A stretch of DNA of 64,000 bases from Fasciolopsis buskii (lineage: Eukaryota; Platyhelminthes; Trematoda; Plagiorchiida; Fasciolidae): assembly GCA_008360955.1 (NCBI GenBank), contig LUCM01002257.1:62001-126000 (forward strand), given 5' to 3'. Shown here in pieces: positions 1-12,850 of the stretch. The notes under the pieces are model-generated. The model searched no databases and was not told where the DNA came from. It worked only from the letters and a program-made list of their open reading frames with translations. The first letter of the stretch is position 1; each line of letters opens with the position of its first letter. The position numbers and the translations under genes were made by a program.

Positions 1-3000
1 AATCTATGACAAAAAATTTGCCATTGTCTGAAGAAGTCCCGGATAAGCATATTTCCTACAGATTAATACAGCCAGACAAGTTGAATAACACATTTTTATC
101 ACTTGGCAAACAGTTGTGATTTGATATGAATAACTCTGTTCGGTTTCAGCCCAGTACATCTGATTCATGGAGTCCCGAATCGCATGTGTTGTTCGACGCA
201 AATGCAGCCCAACGGAATAACGGAAATCAATATGTTTGTTTGAATTCGATCAGCTCGTTCGAACAGCAACGAATGTGAGTAGCAGTGACCTGTGAAATGT
301 GTTCACCATGACCTGGTTAGTTCAAATCATCCAGCGCGATAGAGCTGTACGTCAGCCAAGTTCTAATCTTTTTACTAGGTATATCATTACACCGAGTGCG
401 AGAATCAGGCTGCACCCGATCGAACAAGTTCACTGAACGGAGACGTGTTGGCCAATAGACAGTTCGATAAATCAATTGACAAGTGCAAAATCATTTCTGG
501 CCTATCCTAGTTTGATACAGAAAATAACTAGGGGTCCGGGGAACCTGTCGTCGAAATAAGATGCGTAATTATTATCGATATTGAAAGATGAGTTATTGGT
601 CTTCAACTAAAATCAACTCCTGCAACAATAAAAAAAATACTAATCAGCCTTACACTAAATGAAAATCGTTCGAAAGCAAATTATCTTTAACTGGGTATAC
701 ATAACACAAGGAAATCGAAACCGGATGTTCAATAAGAAAACCGATTACGGCAATAAAAATGGTGAAAGTAAGCCAACCATGTGCACCACGTTCAGAGTGT
801 AGAATGAATTAGACTGTTTTTACTTCACAGATTTTGAATGAACGTAAGGTGTTTGCCACATCAACTCATTGACTACGGACAACAGAATGCTGCACTTTGG
901 AATTAAACAAGCAGAACCGTACATCCAAATCATATGATGAGTTAAGTTCTAAAATTAAAAAAAAAACAAGAGAAAACTCATTTGCTCTGTGTGCTGCATC
1001 AAATTGTAAATCGACAGAATCTATCCACCTGGATCGTGTACCTCACCCAGTTACTCATACTGGATAACGAGCACCATAGGTTCAGTTTGACAAACATACA
1101 CCACTTGGAATTCCTGCTAGAGAAAGTCTAGGAGGAGTTATTGAGTTTACCAGCTGACGTTCAGCTATTATATATTTTACTGACTCGAAAAATTAGTACA
1201 TCACCTGGTCTCATATTGAAGGGATGGATAAAATATTGTAACCAAGAGAGTCTACAATATACTCAAGAGATTCAGAAAACTATAACTGGCAAGGTACAAA
1301 CGTTCCGCTGTCAGTCCGGCTCCCAGAGAAGCACGTGATATGGGAATCGGCGGAGATCCCAGGACTAATCGCATATGGTTTGTTTCAGTCTCTTTTTCGA
1401 TCTTTCAACCTATTTCTTAACTGCAGCAGACTTCGATCCAACCAAGTTAATGTTGGTCAAATGAGCAAAATTTATTTGATTTACAACTTTTCTTATATCT
1501 CGCAAAACAGGGAAGCCAAACCAGCCAGAAAGTGCACTGCTGATCAAGCACCCATAGGAAGTCGGTTTGACAATTACAGTTACTTAGTTGACTGAATAAG
1601 AAAGAAAGTGCGACTCGCCGGAGTACGCCATCGTTCGACTACGTGGTAGGTTGACAAGCCTGAACTTGACTTTGCACTGAAAAAGTCGAGGACAGAAGAC
1701 AAACTGCATGACTGGTGATGATCAATACCATGGTGCTCGTAAAGGGATCTCTTGGATGCCAGTCCTTCCATTTCTGATCAGTGCTCAAAACCTGCAGCTT
1801 TGGATGCCGGCACTCACCAAAAGAAAAGGAACTAAAAGACCAAAGATCAAATATTTAGAACTCGAGTGCTTTAATTTCTTGTCACATGTCTGGCACTGTA
1901 ACTCATTTGGTAAAAGTATGTTGATGGTAGATGATAACCCACCGTCATCGAAATATTGGTAACTTATTATATGCATTACACATGGGTGTACTGAGAGGGA
2001 CTCGCCACATAGCCGATGGAGCCCCCTGTTGTGAGGGGATACCGACCACCAGGATCATAAAGTTTCATTCAGCCATAAGGTCTCTGTTAGTCAGGCGACA
2101 AAGAATTGTCGCCTGTCCGCTCAATCCGCTATCAGAATATCTGAATTCGACCACTGCATAGCAATCCGGTGTGCAGGTAGTTACGAATTCTCTGTGATGA
2201 GAGTCAACCACATCTCTGTTAAGACTCAGATACGAGATTTGTACACGTTTTATTTATATTCGACACCACACAATAGAGTAGTAGTACTCCTCCATTATGA
2301 TTCATTCCTGTAGTAGACAATTTCGCTGTGGATAACATCATTTACAAAGAAACTGTATGTCAAGGACGAACTGAAGTGGGACGGATAAAGCTTGGCTACA
2401 TCGTGATGTGCTCCATAGTTAAACTACCACTCGAAAAATTTTTTGCGTACCCTTCGGAGCATTAGACGACTGTCATGCTCATGTATTTGTAATTGGACTC
2501 GGACTGATTATTCCGGATGGCTTACTTAACCTAATGCTGTCCTCCCAGTATGATTGTCATTTCAATGTTACTTGTGTGCATGCTGTCGATAAACAGATTA
2601 CACAGGATTCCACTTCTGACTGCCCTCTCGTTGTGGCTCCGATTTTCGGTACATCCATTGCACAGAAACGCGCCAAAGCAAACGACCAATAGTCTTAACT
2701 GTTAAGAGCAGGCCAGTGATGCAAAAGGAAAAAGGCGTTAAGATAAACAGCATCAAAAACTGATTCATCATACAAGAGTACAGTCGATCATCCCTGGTCA
2801 GTCATTCCCAACACGTTAGACGAATAAGCCATATGATACTTTCGCCGGTTTGATTAATGTTTTGCGCTTCTTTGATTCTTCTCTACAGAGCCCGGAAACA
2901 TGATAACCATTTTCAACTGTGAGCCATTTCTGCCTGTGCGTTTGTCTATTCACATCAACGAGTGGAGTTCTTCCACTTTAGCGAGGTATTGCAAACATTA

Positions 3001-3292
3001 TAAGTATAGTATTATTTCCGCTACTTATATATACACATGGAAAATGATCGAATGAATACTAACTGTATTGAAATAAACAATAATAATGGCGCATTAAAAA
3101 CCACAGCCAGGTGCATTTATCCCCTGTCTAATGGCACAGAATAGTGTCAACTGATGTTAACGAGTATATTAAAGACCGGACAAATATTGAATTGGTCAAA
3201 TTTAAAGAAAATGTGAGATACGAAACATTTTTGCCTCACTTCCAGGCAAACGACAAAATGATTTCTGTTTCTTTTACATTTACTCTATCCAG
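1..3292. other. Gene-poor AT-rich sequence
   Basis: I see no coding region here that I can support. The open frames are short, overlap on both strands and lack any motif that I recognise. There is a poly-A run near 958-968 and an otherwise mixed AT-rich composition. The stretch could be intergenic or intronic; if the candidate exon that starts at 3293 is real, at least part of it would be intron. Confidence 0.5.
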
Positions 3293-3434
3293 ATCGAACG
3301 AGTTGCGGACGAAAGAAGCTCTAGAAAGACGGGATAAACTGGTTACGGAAAGGATTTTGGTGGAACAAATTAATAAGGATTTGGAACAAGAGCTCGAAAG
3401 TGTCTGTCGGGAATGGGACACTTTACCCCAATTC
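3293..3434 (+). CDS. Candidate internal exon, coiled-coil protein
   Basis: This 142-nt stretch is preceded by a pyrimidine-rich tract ending in AG at 3291-3292 and followed by GTAAGC at 3435. Between the two splice-like sites the frame is open and encodes 47 residues rich in E, K, L and R with heptad-like spacing of hydrophobic residues, for example 'ALERRDKLVTERILVEQI' and 'NKDLEQELESV'. The exon would begin by completing a split codon and end on a codon boundary. That composition contrasts with the random-looking peptides of neighbouring frames. I do not recognise the protein. A coiled-coil scaffold or cytoskeletal protein is a reasonable guess, but a chance open frame cannot be excluded because no partner exon is certain. 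Confidence 0.35.
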
Positions 3435-4322
3435 GTAAGCACAGATCACTCAGAATCGTGGAAATGATTAATGCCAGTCTCTGACTGTCAGAATGAGACG
3501 GCTTTGACACACGATCCCCGGACTGATTGGCTCCCGCTGTAGTTCGCACTCCCATTGAAGAAATAACAAGTGATTTCTGATAATCCTACCTTTTGCAGTC
3601 ATGAAACTGGTCGAATTTTATGAGAGCCCTCGCTAAGTTTTCCTCAACAAATAATAATTAATATTATTCTTTCACTATTACTGTAGTTCTCATGGGACTT
3701 TGGGGGAAGCAATTTCTCTTTGAGTGTAAAGCACAAACACAATTTTCAATTAAGCACTAATTTCCTCAAGTCAAGAGTGAGAAATTCAGCGCGCCAAAGT
3801 CAAACTAGATTACTCAGATGTAGCAGTATATATTGAGCAATGCGAATTGAGGTCCCGTTACAGCAAGATTTTTATTTCAAATTTTTCACCGCGTAATTGG
3901 GCAATGATGAATGAAAGTATCATCTCATAATTACAATAAATAGTGTAATCGATACTCGGTATTCGTTTTCCAAAAACAATGGGATTAACCGGTGTTTTCA
4001 GTCCATTTACAGGTTAAATAATAAGAATACAGTTGAATGTGAGAAAACCAAGTTGTGAAGTTTCGTCATTCGGGGGTTTCAATATAAGGTCAAACTTATG
4101 CGGTGCATTTTGGAAAAACTGAGGATAGGTCATCGGAAAATGCGGCCGTGCATGGTCCTTCAAAGGTAGAAAAACCGATTTTATAATAGCGTCGGACTAT
4201 TTTGTGCAACATCTGTATTTTGTAACGTACTGAAAGAAATTGCTTCAGCTAACGCAGTTCTTGGCAAACGGACCAGGGAAAATGATGGAAGAGCTACATA
4301 ACCATCGCCGTAACAAGAGCCC

Positions 4323-4355
<33 letters not shown>
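4323..4355 (+). repeat. (TAA)11 microsatellite
   Basis: A perfect run of eleven TAA units, read directly. It is followed by AACAGG-type sequence. Runs of this kind can be the tail of a retrotransposon insertion, but I see no element body attached on either side. Confidence 0.95.
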
Positions 4356-4357
<2 letters not shown>

Positions 4358-5784
4358 GGAACAGTAACAGCTGAAGAAGAAAGTCAGCCATTTTAATTTG
4401 AAGATTTGCGGTATGCGTTGTATCATCAATTGAAATTGTCTAAACCAGAATGCCAATTATCTGTGATCATGAGATTCCGGGTAAATGATCATGGTGCTCA
4501 CTCGCAGTCAACAGAACGCAGCAGTTTTACACATCTGCAAGAAATAAGAGACGAACTGGTGACCTTGGAGCATTCTGACATGAAAGAGGCAGACTTCTGA
4601 AGTGAAGTGATTTCCAGAGTCAGAGCTGATCAAATGATGTTCGGTTTGTGTGGAAATAAAAAAAACGAAATTACAAACAAATGATGGAGCATGCACCAAA
4701 AGGAAAAAATAGTAAGCGAATATCTATTGTGGTTAGAGAAATAACTAATTATCAGCAACTGCTGATGTATGTGGATCGAGATCCGATAGTCTCGTAACGA
4801 GCCGGGAAACATAACAAATGCGAAGGCGTTACCAAACGTTTGCTGTCGAGAGGGCACTGGTAATTATTGTAAAATCCACCAAAAATCCATGATCTTGGTT
4901 TTATGGTTAATTGACAGTGTAATAGAATGCGGTAAACGGAAGAAATCACCAACGGCGTACAGTCGACTTTGATATAGAAATCGATTTGTATTAGGAATAA
5001 AATTGCCAAATTGTATTTCGACGATTATTAATCGCCCAAAATGTTTGAGTGGAAAGCTGCAAGACGTAATTCCTCTTCTTCATTTGGTAACGGAGTAGCA
5101 ATATCTCGAGGCGGAGTGCAGTATAGTTTGATTTCTCAAACTTCGAGTGAATATTTCAAACACAAAAACCAAGTCGGCAATTGGTAGTTTAGAATAAAGA
5201 ATCCGAGATCATCGGATTAAGAGACTTTTCAGGTGGAGGAGGTTTAATGTGATTTTCAACTGATTCATGATGCAGCAGCAACGCCGAGTTCATCATTAAG
5301 AAATCACGGAAAGAGTGCGCAACTGCTTCAATTCTGCTAGAAATGATCGGCGCTGCACATCCATCCGGCCCCGAATAAACAATTTTAAGCAAAGCATTGC
5401 AACTCTCGGCAGTTCGGTGTACATCAAGATTGTGTGTTGTAGCACCCTTACCAATGTGAAAGGTTATGAAGATTACTCGGTTGATTTACACCATTTGTGT
5501 ATCTCGTTAACTTGAGGAATCAGCATGTCATTCAGTTTCATACAAAAGCACATCTATGATAGGTGGGTGAAATGCTATATCCAAAACAGTATCCGCTGTG
5601 CACAAAAAATACTAGATAGAAGAGAGGTTATAACAACACCGGCTCAAACAGGGATAAAGAAGTCGTACAACACCCTGTGTTTTACGGTGATGAGCTGAAT
5701 TTTGATCGACATTGCAGGGTAAGTCATTCAGTTTCGTTTACTGTTTACGATCCTTAACTTTGCGTTGATGTGCTTTGATTTCAG

Positions 5785-5855
5785 TCGTTACCTCGCAGCC
5801 CCGTCAGCAAACAGATTAAACCATCGTTACCTTTTCTTGGGATTTTTCTCACTAC
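5785..5855 (+). CDS. Very tentative small exon
   Basis: A T-rich tract ending in TTTCAG (5779-5784) is followed by 71 open nucleotides encoding 'SLPRSPVSKQIKPSLPFLG' and a few more residues, and then by GTATAG. The frame would continue in phase from the coiled-coil exon at 3293-3434, and the peptide has an SP-type phosphosite-like pattern. The donor site is weak and the length is short, so this is only a pointer for someone with transcript data. Confidence 0.12.
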
Positions 5856-8800
5856 GTATAGGGAGAAAACTACCATTACGCAGGGTACTGCGTGTAGATA
5901 AAAACCAAGCATACTGAAGCACTATTATTCAAGAACACATCAATTAAGTTTTAGCTTTGACTGTTTATCCATCAGACTCCACTTTGAACGCACATACCGC
6001 AGGTCCTCTGGTCAACCTTATACCCGGGAAGCACCAGACTCGAGTTTCCCTTTCCTTAGAGCCCATCAGTGGTGCACATTCATCATCGGATCCAGGATTT
6101 GAAATGCTGGGGTTCAAAGAGCTAGGACAGACCTTAGTCGGGCATCATACGTACCAGTGTACGGGCGTCAACACAATGCAGTGCTCCGTAGTTCTGCGGT
6201 ATGTACGAGACGACCAAGATGCACGGACATCTATTTTAGTTCTTTTCACAAGGAGTATTAGGAGATAGAGGTCGAACAATAGACTGATGACTAATGTATT
6301 CACTTGGCCAATGTGATGCACCAGGGGCCAGCGGGATTTGCCACAGCCGCTTGTTCTCAAATTAGACTTACACGTTCTCACATTCACTTCATAGTTTCTC
6401 ATTTCAACCTTATTTTTTCGCAATTCAGTCATGAAATGGTATAGTGCCACTGGTCCTCAGTCGCTTATTCGACGGCGCCCTATTCATGACCAATCACCAA
6501 AATGTCCGTCGTTATACCATCTGCAACCTGTGGGACGTACCCAGAGGAATGCATTTCGGCTCTTCGCGTACACCGAAGACCCGGGATTAAAAACAATGAT
6601 TGCTAAAATAACCAGGATCTACGAATTCATAGACATAGAGATGACCGGGTGTTTTATCTTATTCAGCTCCTGGCTTTCTATGTGTAAAACGACGTACTAG
6701 TAAGGTCATAAGAAATTTCTGTTCTGTGGGTATGAAATCCGGGATCTTCATGTGAGTACAACTGCAATATGTTTGGGAGTCCTGTTTAGGATCATAAGCA
6801 ATTATGCAAAGCGAATTGCTTAGGAAACCAGATTGATCTCGCAGAGACCAACAAAGACCATCTGAGGGGTTTTGACTAAATTGCAGAAAATAATACAGCT
6901 TCCCAGGAAAACGTGAGTTACGCCAATCAGGATTCAGAACGCCTCTGAAGAGAGTGCAGTAAATGTTACTTTCAAAACCAAATCACAAATATTACTAATC
7001 GTGAGGAAGAACTTGAAACAGGATCCGATCGAAACATAGGCCTGGATTTCTTCGACGAATAAATATTAATGGATCGTACTGTCCCACTAGTATAGGGCGT
7101 ACTTTCCAGCACACAAAAACAACCTATTTGATTGAACTGGTCACCCAGTGAAGCCTATGAAACGTTAACGGCATATTATTTCAGACGGAGCCTGTGAGCA
7201 AAAATCCCAAGACAGTTTACTCTAAGAAATTTTGTGACGTACTACAAAACATAAACCAGACTTTTGGAACAAAACCAAACTAACGTATCAAAACCAAAGG
7301 GCTAACAGTTTATGTCGTTATGCCGAACACCTGACACCTTTCCTAACACAACTGTTCACTCCAGTCACTTTTCGGCTGTTTCAGGTTGATGTAATTCGGA
7401 CGGGTAACTTGGGATGGCACAAATGAGGGGGAAATCGAGATCTCTTACTGGAGGCCCTGGCCCGTAATTTTCGGATCCTATTGGAAGACCAAGATCCCGT
7501 TCCTTTTTACGACCGTTCCACCGGGCTCGTGACCAGTCGTCACCAGCAGGCCTTGAAAAATGCGAACCGTTTGCATGGCAAGCTGTGAGGGCAGTATGAC
7601 ATCCAACAGCCCAGGAAAAAATGAGCCAAGTGAACAGTATGGCATCGGAAAAGTGGCGCTGGGACATTCGTTTACAATAGTGTCACACTTGCATGAAATT
7701 TCCAAGAGCGCGTGCATGGAACAAATTCCAGTAAGCGATAGAATAGGTTGTACAAATAAGAACAAACCAATCCGTTCATAGCAATCATGTGCATGAGAAC
7801 TGCGACGCGACTAAAGATAAGACTATTCGACAGCTTGTTGTAGTCAGAGAGTTAATTTTGTCCCTAAATAATTCTTCACACAGTACCAACATCCAGTTTG
7901 ATATGGCAAACTGAGAAAACACTGTGTTGCCGTTCAATTTTGCTAAGAAACATCCATAGCATCGCATACTTCTCGAGCTCTCACTGGGACGGGAACCCAG
8001 AGAAAACGAAAGTGAGTAGAAAAGCATTCAGGCTAAGTTAATTAGGCCGGCTCTCGACGGTTCAGTGCACAAAGACGCTACGTGGTTTACCTCCCATATC
8101 CGTCACTGGATTATGCAGACGACATGAATGGCTCCCACAATGGAGGAATTCCTGTTATGAAAGCAAATGAAACACAGGCAACCTTACAGACATGTGCCAC
8201 CTGACATTTTCCTATAGTACGTTTATTGAGGTATTCACTTATTTGGTGCACGGTAAATCATTTACAAATAAAGCCACTTCTTCACTACTTCAGTTATCAG
8301 GAGTGCTTTAGGCAAAAAATTAAGCAGCATACAGGAGACTATTGGATGCATCTTCGACAATCAATGGTATCTGGTTCATCGAGGTCACATTGCTCTACTT
8401 TCACTCCGCTTGGAGTACAAACTACTAAGTAGATCACGAACATTTACGTAACAATACACCCGAGAAGTTTTCCAATTTCATACCAGACAGTGAGGGGTCC
8501 CATTATAATCGATACTTCCAAATTCTCCGAAATGAGTCGAGATGTCGCGAGAAATACTACATTTCACCGCAATGAAATTGCTGACCGCCGAACACAAACA
8601 CGCACACGCAACCAAATCCATTGGAAATCGCGAGCGATGCTATCGTTTTCACACTCACAAAACAAACAGTGTTATCAAAATCACGGTAAAACAGAACGGG
8701 AGAAAAAGAAAGGGGAACGCACTTCCCCATGATTTGTGGCAAGTTTTAACTTCCATCGACCTGGGGACGACTTTGTTTAACTGTGCAAGATGCCTTACTA

Positions 8801-9630
8801 AAATACCTGGACAAGTTAGTAAATCACTCCTACTTAGCGCCAATAGGTTTTTGCGGTTCAAGGCCGCGAGGTTGTGAATGTTGTTTCTTCGCTTATTAAA
8901 CTATTAACTGGGTTCCTCCAATTGGGTGATACAAAATTTGACTGCTCTGTTTGCGGATGGTTGAATCCTCAGTTCTCTTAACGTATCATGTGCTGCACGT
9001 TGCTCGCAACAACCAAAAGTCCATTTTCAATAAACGCGTCGTTTACGTGAACATTGTCTCCTGAGATTCACGAAAACGTTGGAGTCTTTGGCTTGTTTCC
9101 CGCTCCTGTAGTTTGCACGCGTCAAGTGGCTAAAAACTCTCTCATTCTCCTGATCTGAATCATCCACTGCTTGCCGAAATTCTTAGTTCGCTTGTATCTC
9201 TGACGCTACCTGATTTCCCAAACAAGTAGACGTTTGTCCTGGAGAGCTTCACTCCGATCCTTTGATCAGAAGGTTTGCAAGACAGTAGTGTAATACGGTT
9301 TCGCAAACCGCTTGGGGCTAGTGACCGATATATTAGTGTATATGCCTTTGGTTATTTCAGGCCAAAAAGCCGAGGAATTCCAGTAGAACCAGTGAGTGAG
9401 ATGCCTGGAAATGTTGGCTATTGAGCATTCGCAGCCAGAACCCAGGAATCATGAAGCGAAGAAAGTGGATTTCAGACACTAGAATCTCACTTGAATCATT
9501 AGCAGCGTGAATGGATGATAAGTCCATTTAAGAATCACATGGTGATTCGTCGGGGGATCTCCGTCGGTCAGGTAAAGCTAACCTTCAGAAAGGGGACACA
9601 AAGCCCGAAAGTATTGGTTTTTATTCTCAA

Positions 9631-9791
9631 TAGTATGTTTCGCACACGTAGGGGTGAACGAGATTGCCCTAGAAGCACCCGTTGTACAAGGGAGTACCGG
9701 GCACGCATACCTGAAGAGCGGCAATAATCGTGAAACCAGTCGTACGCTTCCAGGAGAATTTCGTTCATCCATTCGTATGCGAAACATACTA
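9631..9791. repeat. Imperfect 45-bp inverted repeat
   Basis: The left arm 9631-9675 and the right arm 9747-9791 are reverse complements with about 80% identity. The outer 18 bases (TAGTATGTTTCGCACACG on the left) match with one mismatch. A loop of about 71 nt separates the arms. Size and shape fit a small MITE-like remnant or a structured repeat. No target-site duplication is obvious. Confidence 0.6.
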
Positions 9792-10749
9792 CTGGATTTC
9801 AGACAATTAACACCGGTATCAACCAACAAAGCTACTCAAACATTGGTGGGCCGAATCAACAGCCATCCGGAAAGCCCAAGTGCCAGAAATGAGTAGGAGT
9901 AACTAGTCTGGAGTGAGGAATGTTTACCAGGTCTGGGTCTCAGCCGGGATACGGCAGCGTCGTATGCCAACGGGCGTACCCCGGGTTGAGAATGAGAGAA
10001 CAGACACCGATATTGGTGGCAAACCGTGAATAAGGTAGACTCAGGCTCAAGTAGCCGTGAACAAGCAGCGGCGGTGTCAAGGATCTGATGGGTTTTCATC
10101 TGGTAAGCATCCCTCCCCCCAAAAAAAAGATATCGGAAACTCTGTGGTAGAACTGGAAAGTGGCGACTGTGGGCCGATAACTAAATGGGACCATTGCTCT
10201 TTTTCGTGCACCATCTGCCAAGTAAGGTTTCCCAGAGGATGTACATGGACTGATCAACTGTGCAAAAATTCGTCCGGGACATTTCCGCTACCTTACAGAT
10301 CCCGATTGGTAGCAAAAAAAGACCAAAGGTGCACCCTGGAATAAACAGACCTAATCTAGGCTGGGAAATCGGGTAGTAAAACAGCCCACAGAAGAACCAT
10401 GGATGATATCGGGCGGACTGTAAGGTTTATTTTGGAAGAGCTGGCACGTGCAGTGGGTTTTACATAAACGTCCATTACTCTTCAGTCATACTGTTTTCGT
10501 TTTTTCTTCAAACGATCTGTACACAGGCTGGTACAAATATGCAATAAGCGTTTCACTTAATTTCACTTTCACACAACTATCTCCTACTAGGTATCGTTTC
10601 GCCTCCATGAGCATCGTAAATCACTGCAACCGGAGACCAAATCCGTACAGATCGTCAGTGTTTATTTCAGTCGGGGCACACAGCATTCACCAAGAGGGTT
10701 CCGTGTCAGAGCGCCGTAGAACTTGACCGAGCCATTAAAACCTAAGGCG
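9792..10749. other. Unrecognised sequence with a dispersed-repeat fragment
   Basis: No gene is recognised. Around 10365-10420 there is a stretch starting AATCGGGTAGTA, followed by CAGAAGAA and ATGGATGAT, that resembles 19929-19975 (AATCAGGTAGTA, CAGAGGAA, ATGGATCAT). The two are probably old copies of one repeat. A C-run and an A-run meet at about 10111-10128. Confidence 0.4.
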
Positions 10750-12070
10750 TTGAAGGAAGATGGATAGCCTTTCAGTATCCCAGCACAATTTTCTTGTTTG
10801 TTGTTGCAGATTCGTTCTCCAGAGTTTATCCGGAGAATTCACCGCAAGCACCAGTGACCGAATACTTTTAATCTCCTCTTATCCTCGACTTGCAGCGGCC
10901 AAATCTCGCACCCATTGGACGAACTGTGGCACGAAAGACATGAATATTCTTTCGACGGTTGATTTCACTGAGCGTCTTCAGTTCTCATCGAAGATGCAAA
11001 AACGTTTGCCGATCCTCTTTTCTTTGTTCATCAGGTGGAGAAACCTGTCCTAGATATTTGAATGATGACATGTTTACCACCGATCAAAATCTGTTGGGAG
11101 CCTGAGATTGAAAAGGTCGATATGGCTTTTGTTTTCGTGGCGTTCATTTCCAAGCCAACTTTCGCAGCATGACTGTTGGGGAATTACCGAGCGCAACCAC
11201 GTGACCCGAGAACTCCAGCTCCGAGGTGTAGATTGATGGGCCCCGCCGGACATCTGTGTAGCCAGTCATTGCATTGCTCATGGTCCAATCGATAGAACAA
11301 ATGAACATCCGGGGGAAGTGAGCAGCTCCTCCCACCCCGGAATGAATACAGAACTCACTGTGTATTCGCACTTGAGGGGTCGTGAACGAACAGTAAGCTC
11401 TTACAATTCTTGTGAACTAGTCAAACTTGGTATCAGAGACCCGCTATTAATTGAGCCAAACAGCGACAAAATGAATAAAACAGGCTACGGTTGGCTCCTG
11501 GAACTCGTAGCGGTGACCTAGTACTCGATGTAGTGTGAATATTTCATCAATGCAGCCCCCACAAAGTCTGCCTCCTGCCCATCCCGATTTGGTCCAGTGC
11601 AGCAATCTCGAGCAACTACAAAACAAGTAAGAAGTAGACAATCTGTCCGGTGACGTCAATCAGACTGATCCCTCCGTAGTTACCATGGGCCGTTTTATCG
11701 CCTTTCTTAGAAATGGAGGCAGGTTGGATACATCCCAGTCTCTTGGAAATGTCTCGCGTTCCCACATACAGCGGAAGCCAATTAATGGCCCTAAGCATGT
11801 TTTGTAGTCATCTGGCGGAATCCTACTTTTCCCGATGGCTTCCCCATTCACTAATGGATTAACCATGTCCGCGATTTCCGTGGCGCTTGGCAGCTCGCGG
11901 CTGGCATCGTGTGGTTCGAGTCAAACCGAAGATGTTGGATTAGTTGTTTGGTTGGTAAGTCGATTAGGTTGATCGAAATGTCCCGCCCATCTCTCGATTT
12001 TCTTAAGTTGTTCTGAGATGAGAGAAGTCTGTAGAGAACAACGAACAAGCCGAAAGAGCTTGCCGAAGTC
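10750..12070 (-). pseudogene. Decayed RTE-type reverse transcriptase (lineage 2)
   Basis: Remnant of an RTE-clade LINE open reading frame, read on the minus strand in several frames. From about 11866 downwards I can follow 'IGKSRIPPDDYKT', corresponding to the 'NNKAPGEDGIPAEIYK' region of RTE reverse transcriptases, then 'FLRKAIKRPM' and 'KGDKTAHGNYGGISLIDV' (the 'PIFKKGD...YRGISL' block). At about 11600-11450 'CIDEIFTLHRVLGHRYEFQ' matches the finger/palm block. Near 11060-11080 is 'SSFKYLGQ', the FKYLG block before the thumb. Frameshifts and stops are frequent and no endonuclease is recognisable, so this is a 5'-truncated dead copy. It belongs to a different lineage from the copy at 12.65-16.49 kb: shared blocks differ in wording and decay. 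Confidence 0.7.
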
Positions 12071-12647
12071 ACAAGTTCCTATGCGGCCTTCTTTTTATTA
12101 GCCAATCCCATCCTATACCTCTTGCGATCTACCGTGGTCAACTAAGTCGTGATCGTAGTTTACAGAGCCTCATATACAGAGCAGTTTCATCAAATAAACT
12201 TGGTAGTGGCTTCCCTAAGGCTCGTACACAGATGAAGTCTAAAGCGAACACGCACCAGGACATAATCAGCACCGCCCACGTGACCTGTCATTGCCCCCCC
12301 CCCGAAACATACCATAATCTTCCACCGACAAAGTCCAGTGAGATCGTACAAGGATATGGTGGACTTGGTGCGCTGTGTAAACTTCGTTCGAATACCATGT
12401 TAGTAGCGATTTTGGGATGTCGGAAGTGCGAGTTGTAGACAACTAGCTTTTTCACGTCTGAGAAGTTCACCAACCGAAACTTGTTCTCGCAACGCTGAAC
12501 TGATCAAAACCCTTAGAATGACATGTGTATTCGTCCGCATAGCCGCGCAGGCTCTAATCTCCCACAACAAACAGGGAGTCCCGTCTTGGGACACCTTTAA
12601 CCGAGATCTGCATTGAGCCGTGCAATTCATCTATAGCTGTGTTGTCA
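12071..12647. other. Sequence between two RTE remnants
   Basis: No domain is recognised. A run of C around 12295-12303 is the only low-complexity feature. It could be the eroded endonuclease half of the lineage-2 RTE remnant, but I could not follow any endonuclease motif, so I leave it unassigned. Confidence 0.35.
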
Positions 12648-12648
12648 G

Positions 12649-12662
12649 TCATCATCATCATT
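12649..12662 (-). repeat. TGA-type 3' tail of the RTE element
   Basis: On the plus strand the sequence is CATCATCATCATTA, that is TAATGATGATGATG in the element's sense direction. It lies about 190 bases beyond the stop codon of the reverse transcriptase block, where an RTE 3' untranslated region would end. Short tandem 3' tails are characteristic of RTE-clade insertions. Confidence 0.6.
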
Positions 12663-12850
12663 ACCATCGTTCAGCGTTAAACAGCAAGGCAAGCCTCACT
12701 GACCGCTGCCGTTCCCCGGAGTTACACGTTTATATAAAAAGAGTGAATATCCAACGGGAACAGGGAGTGGACCTACACAGGCGGGAAAAGATAAGATACT
12801 GCTAAAGCCAACACACGGAACACAGTCTAGCTGTACAAACGCACATGTTT

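Larger units (their letters stand above)
3435..9630. other. Gene-poor sequence, possibly intronic
   Basis: About 6 kb with no recognisable gene. Open frames reach about 110 residues (for example around 5957-6268 and 8542-8877) but show no family motif, and most have competing frames on the opposite strand. The stretch contains a (TAA)n microsatellite and one very tentative exon, both listed separately. It may be intron of a gene containing the 3293-3434 exon, or simply intergenic. Confidence 0.5.

Noticed and set aside
5957..6268. 103-codon plus-strand frame with possible splice sites
   Set aside because: It has no protein motif, a minus-strand frame of similar length overlaps it, and its phase does not fit the other candidate exons.
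8542..8877. 111-codon plus-strand frame
   Set aside because: Its composition is not protein-like, it overlaps other frames and no family motif was recognised.
11915..11932. tRNA B-box-like GGTTCGAGTC
   Set aside because: It has no acceptor-stem complement or A box and lies within the decayed RTE reverse transcriptase.
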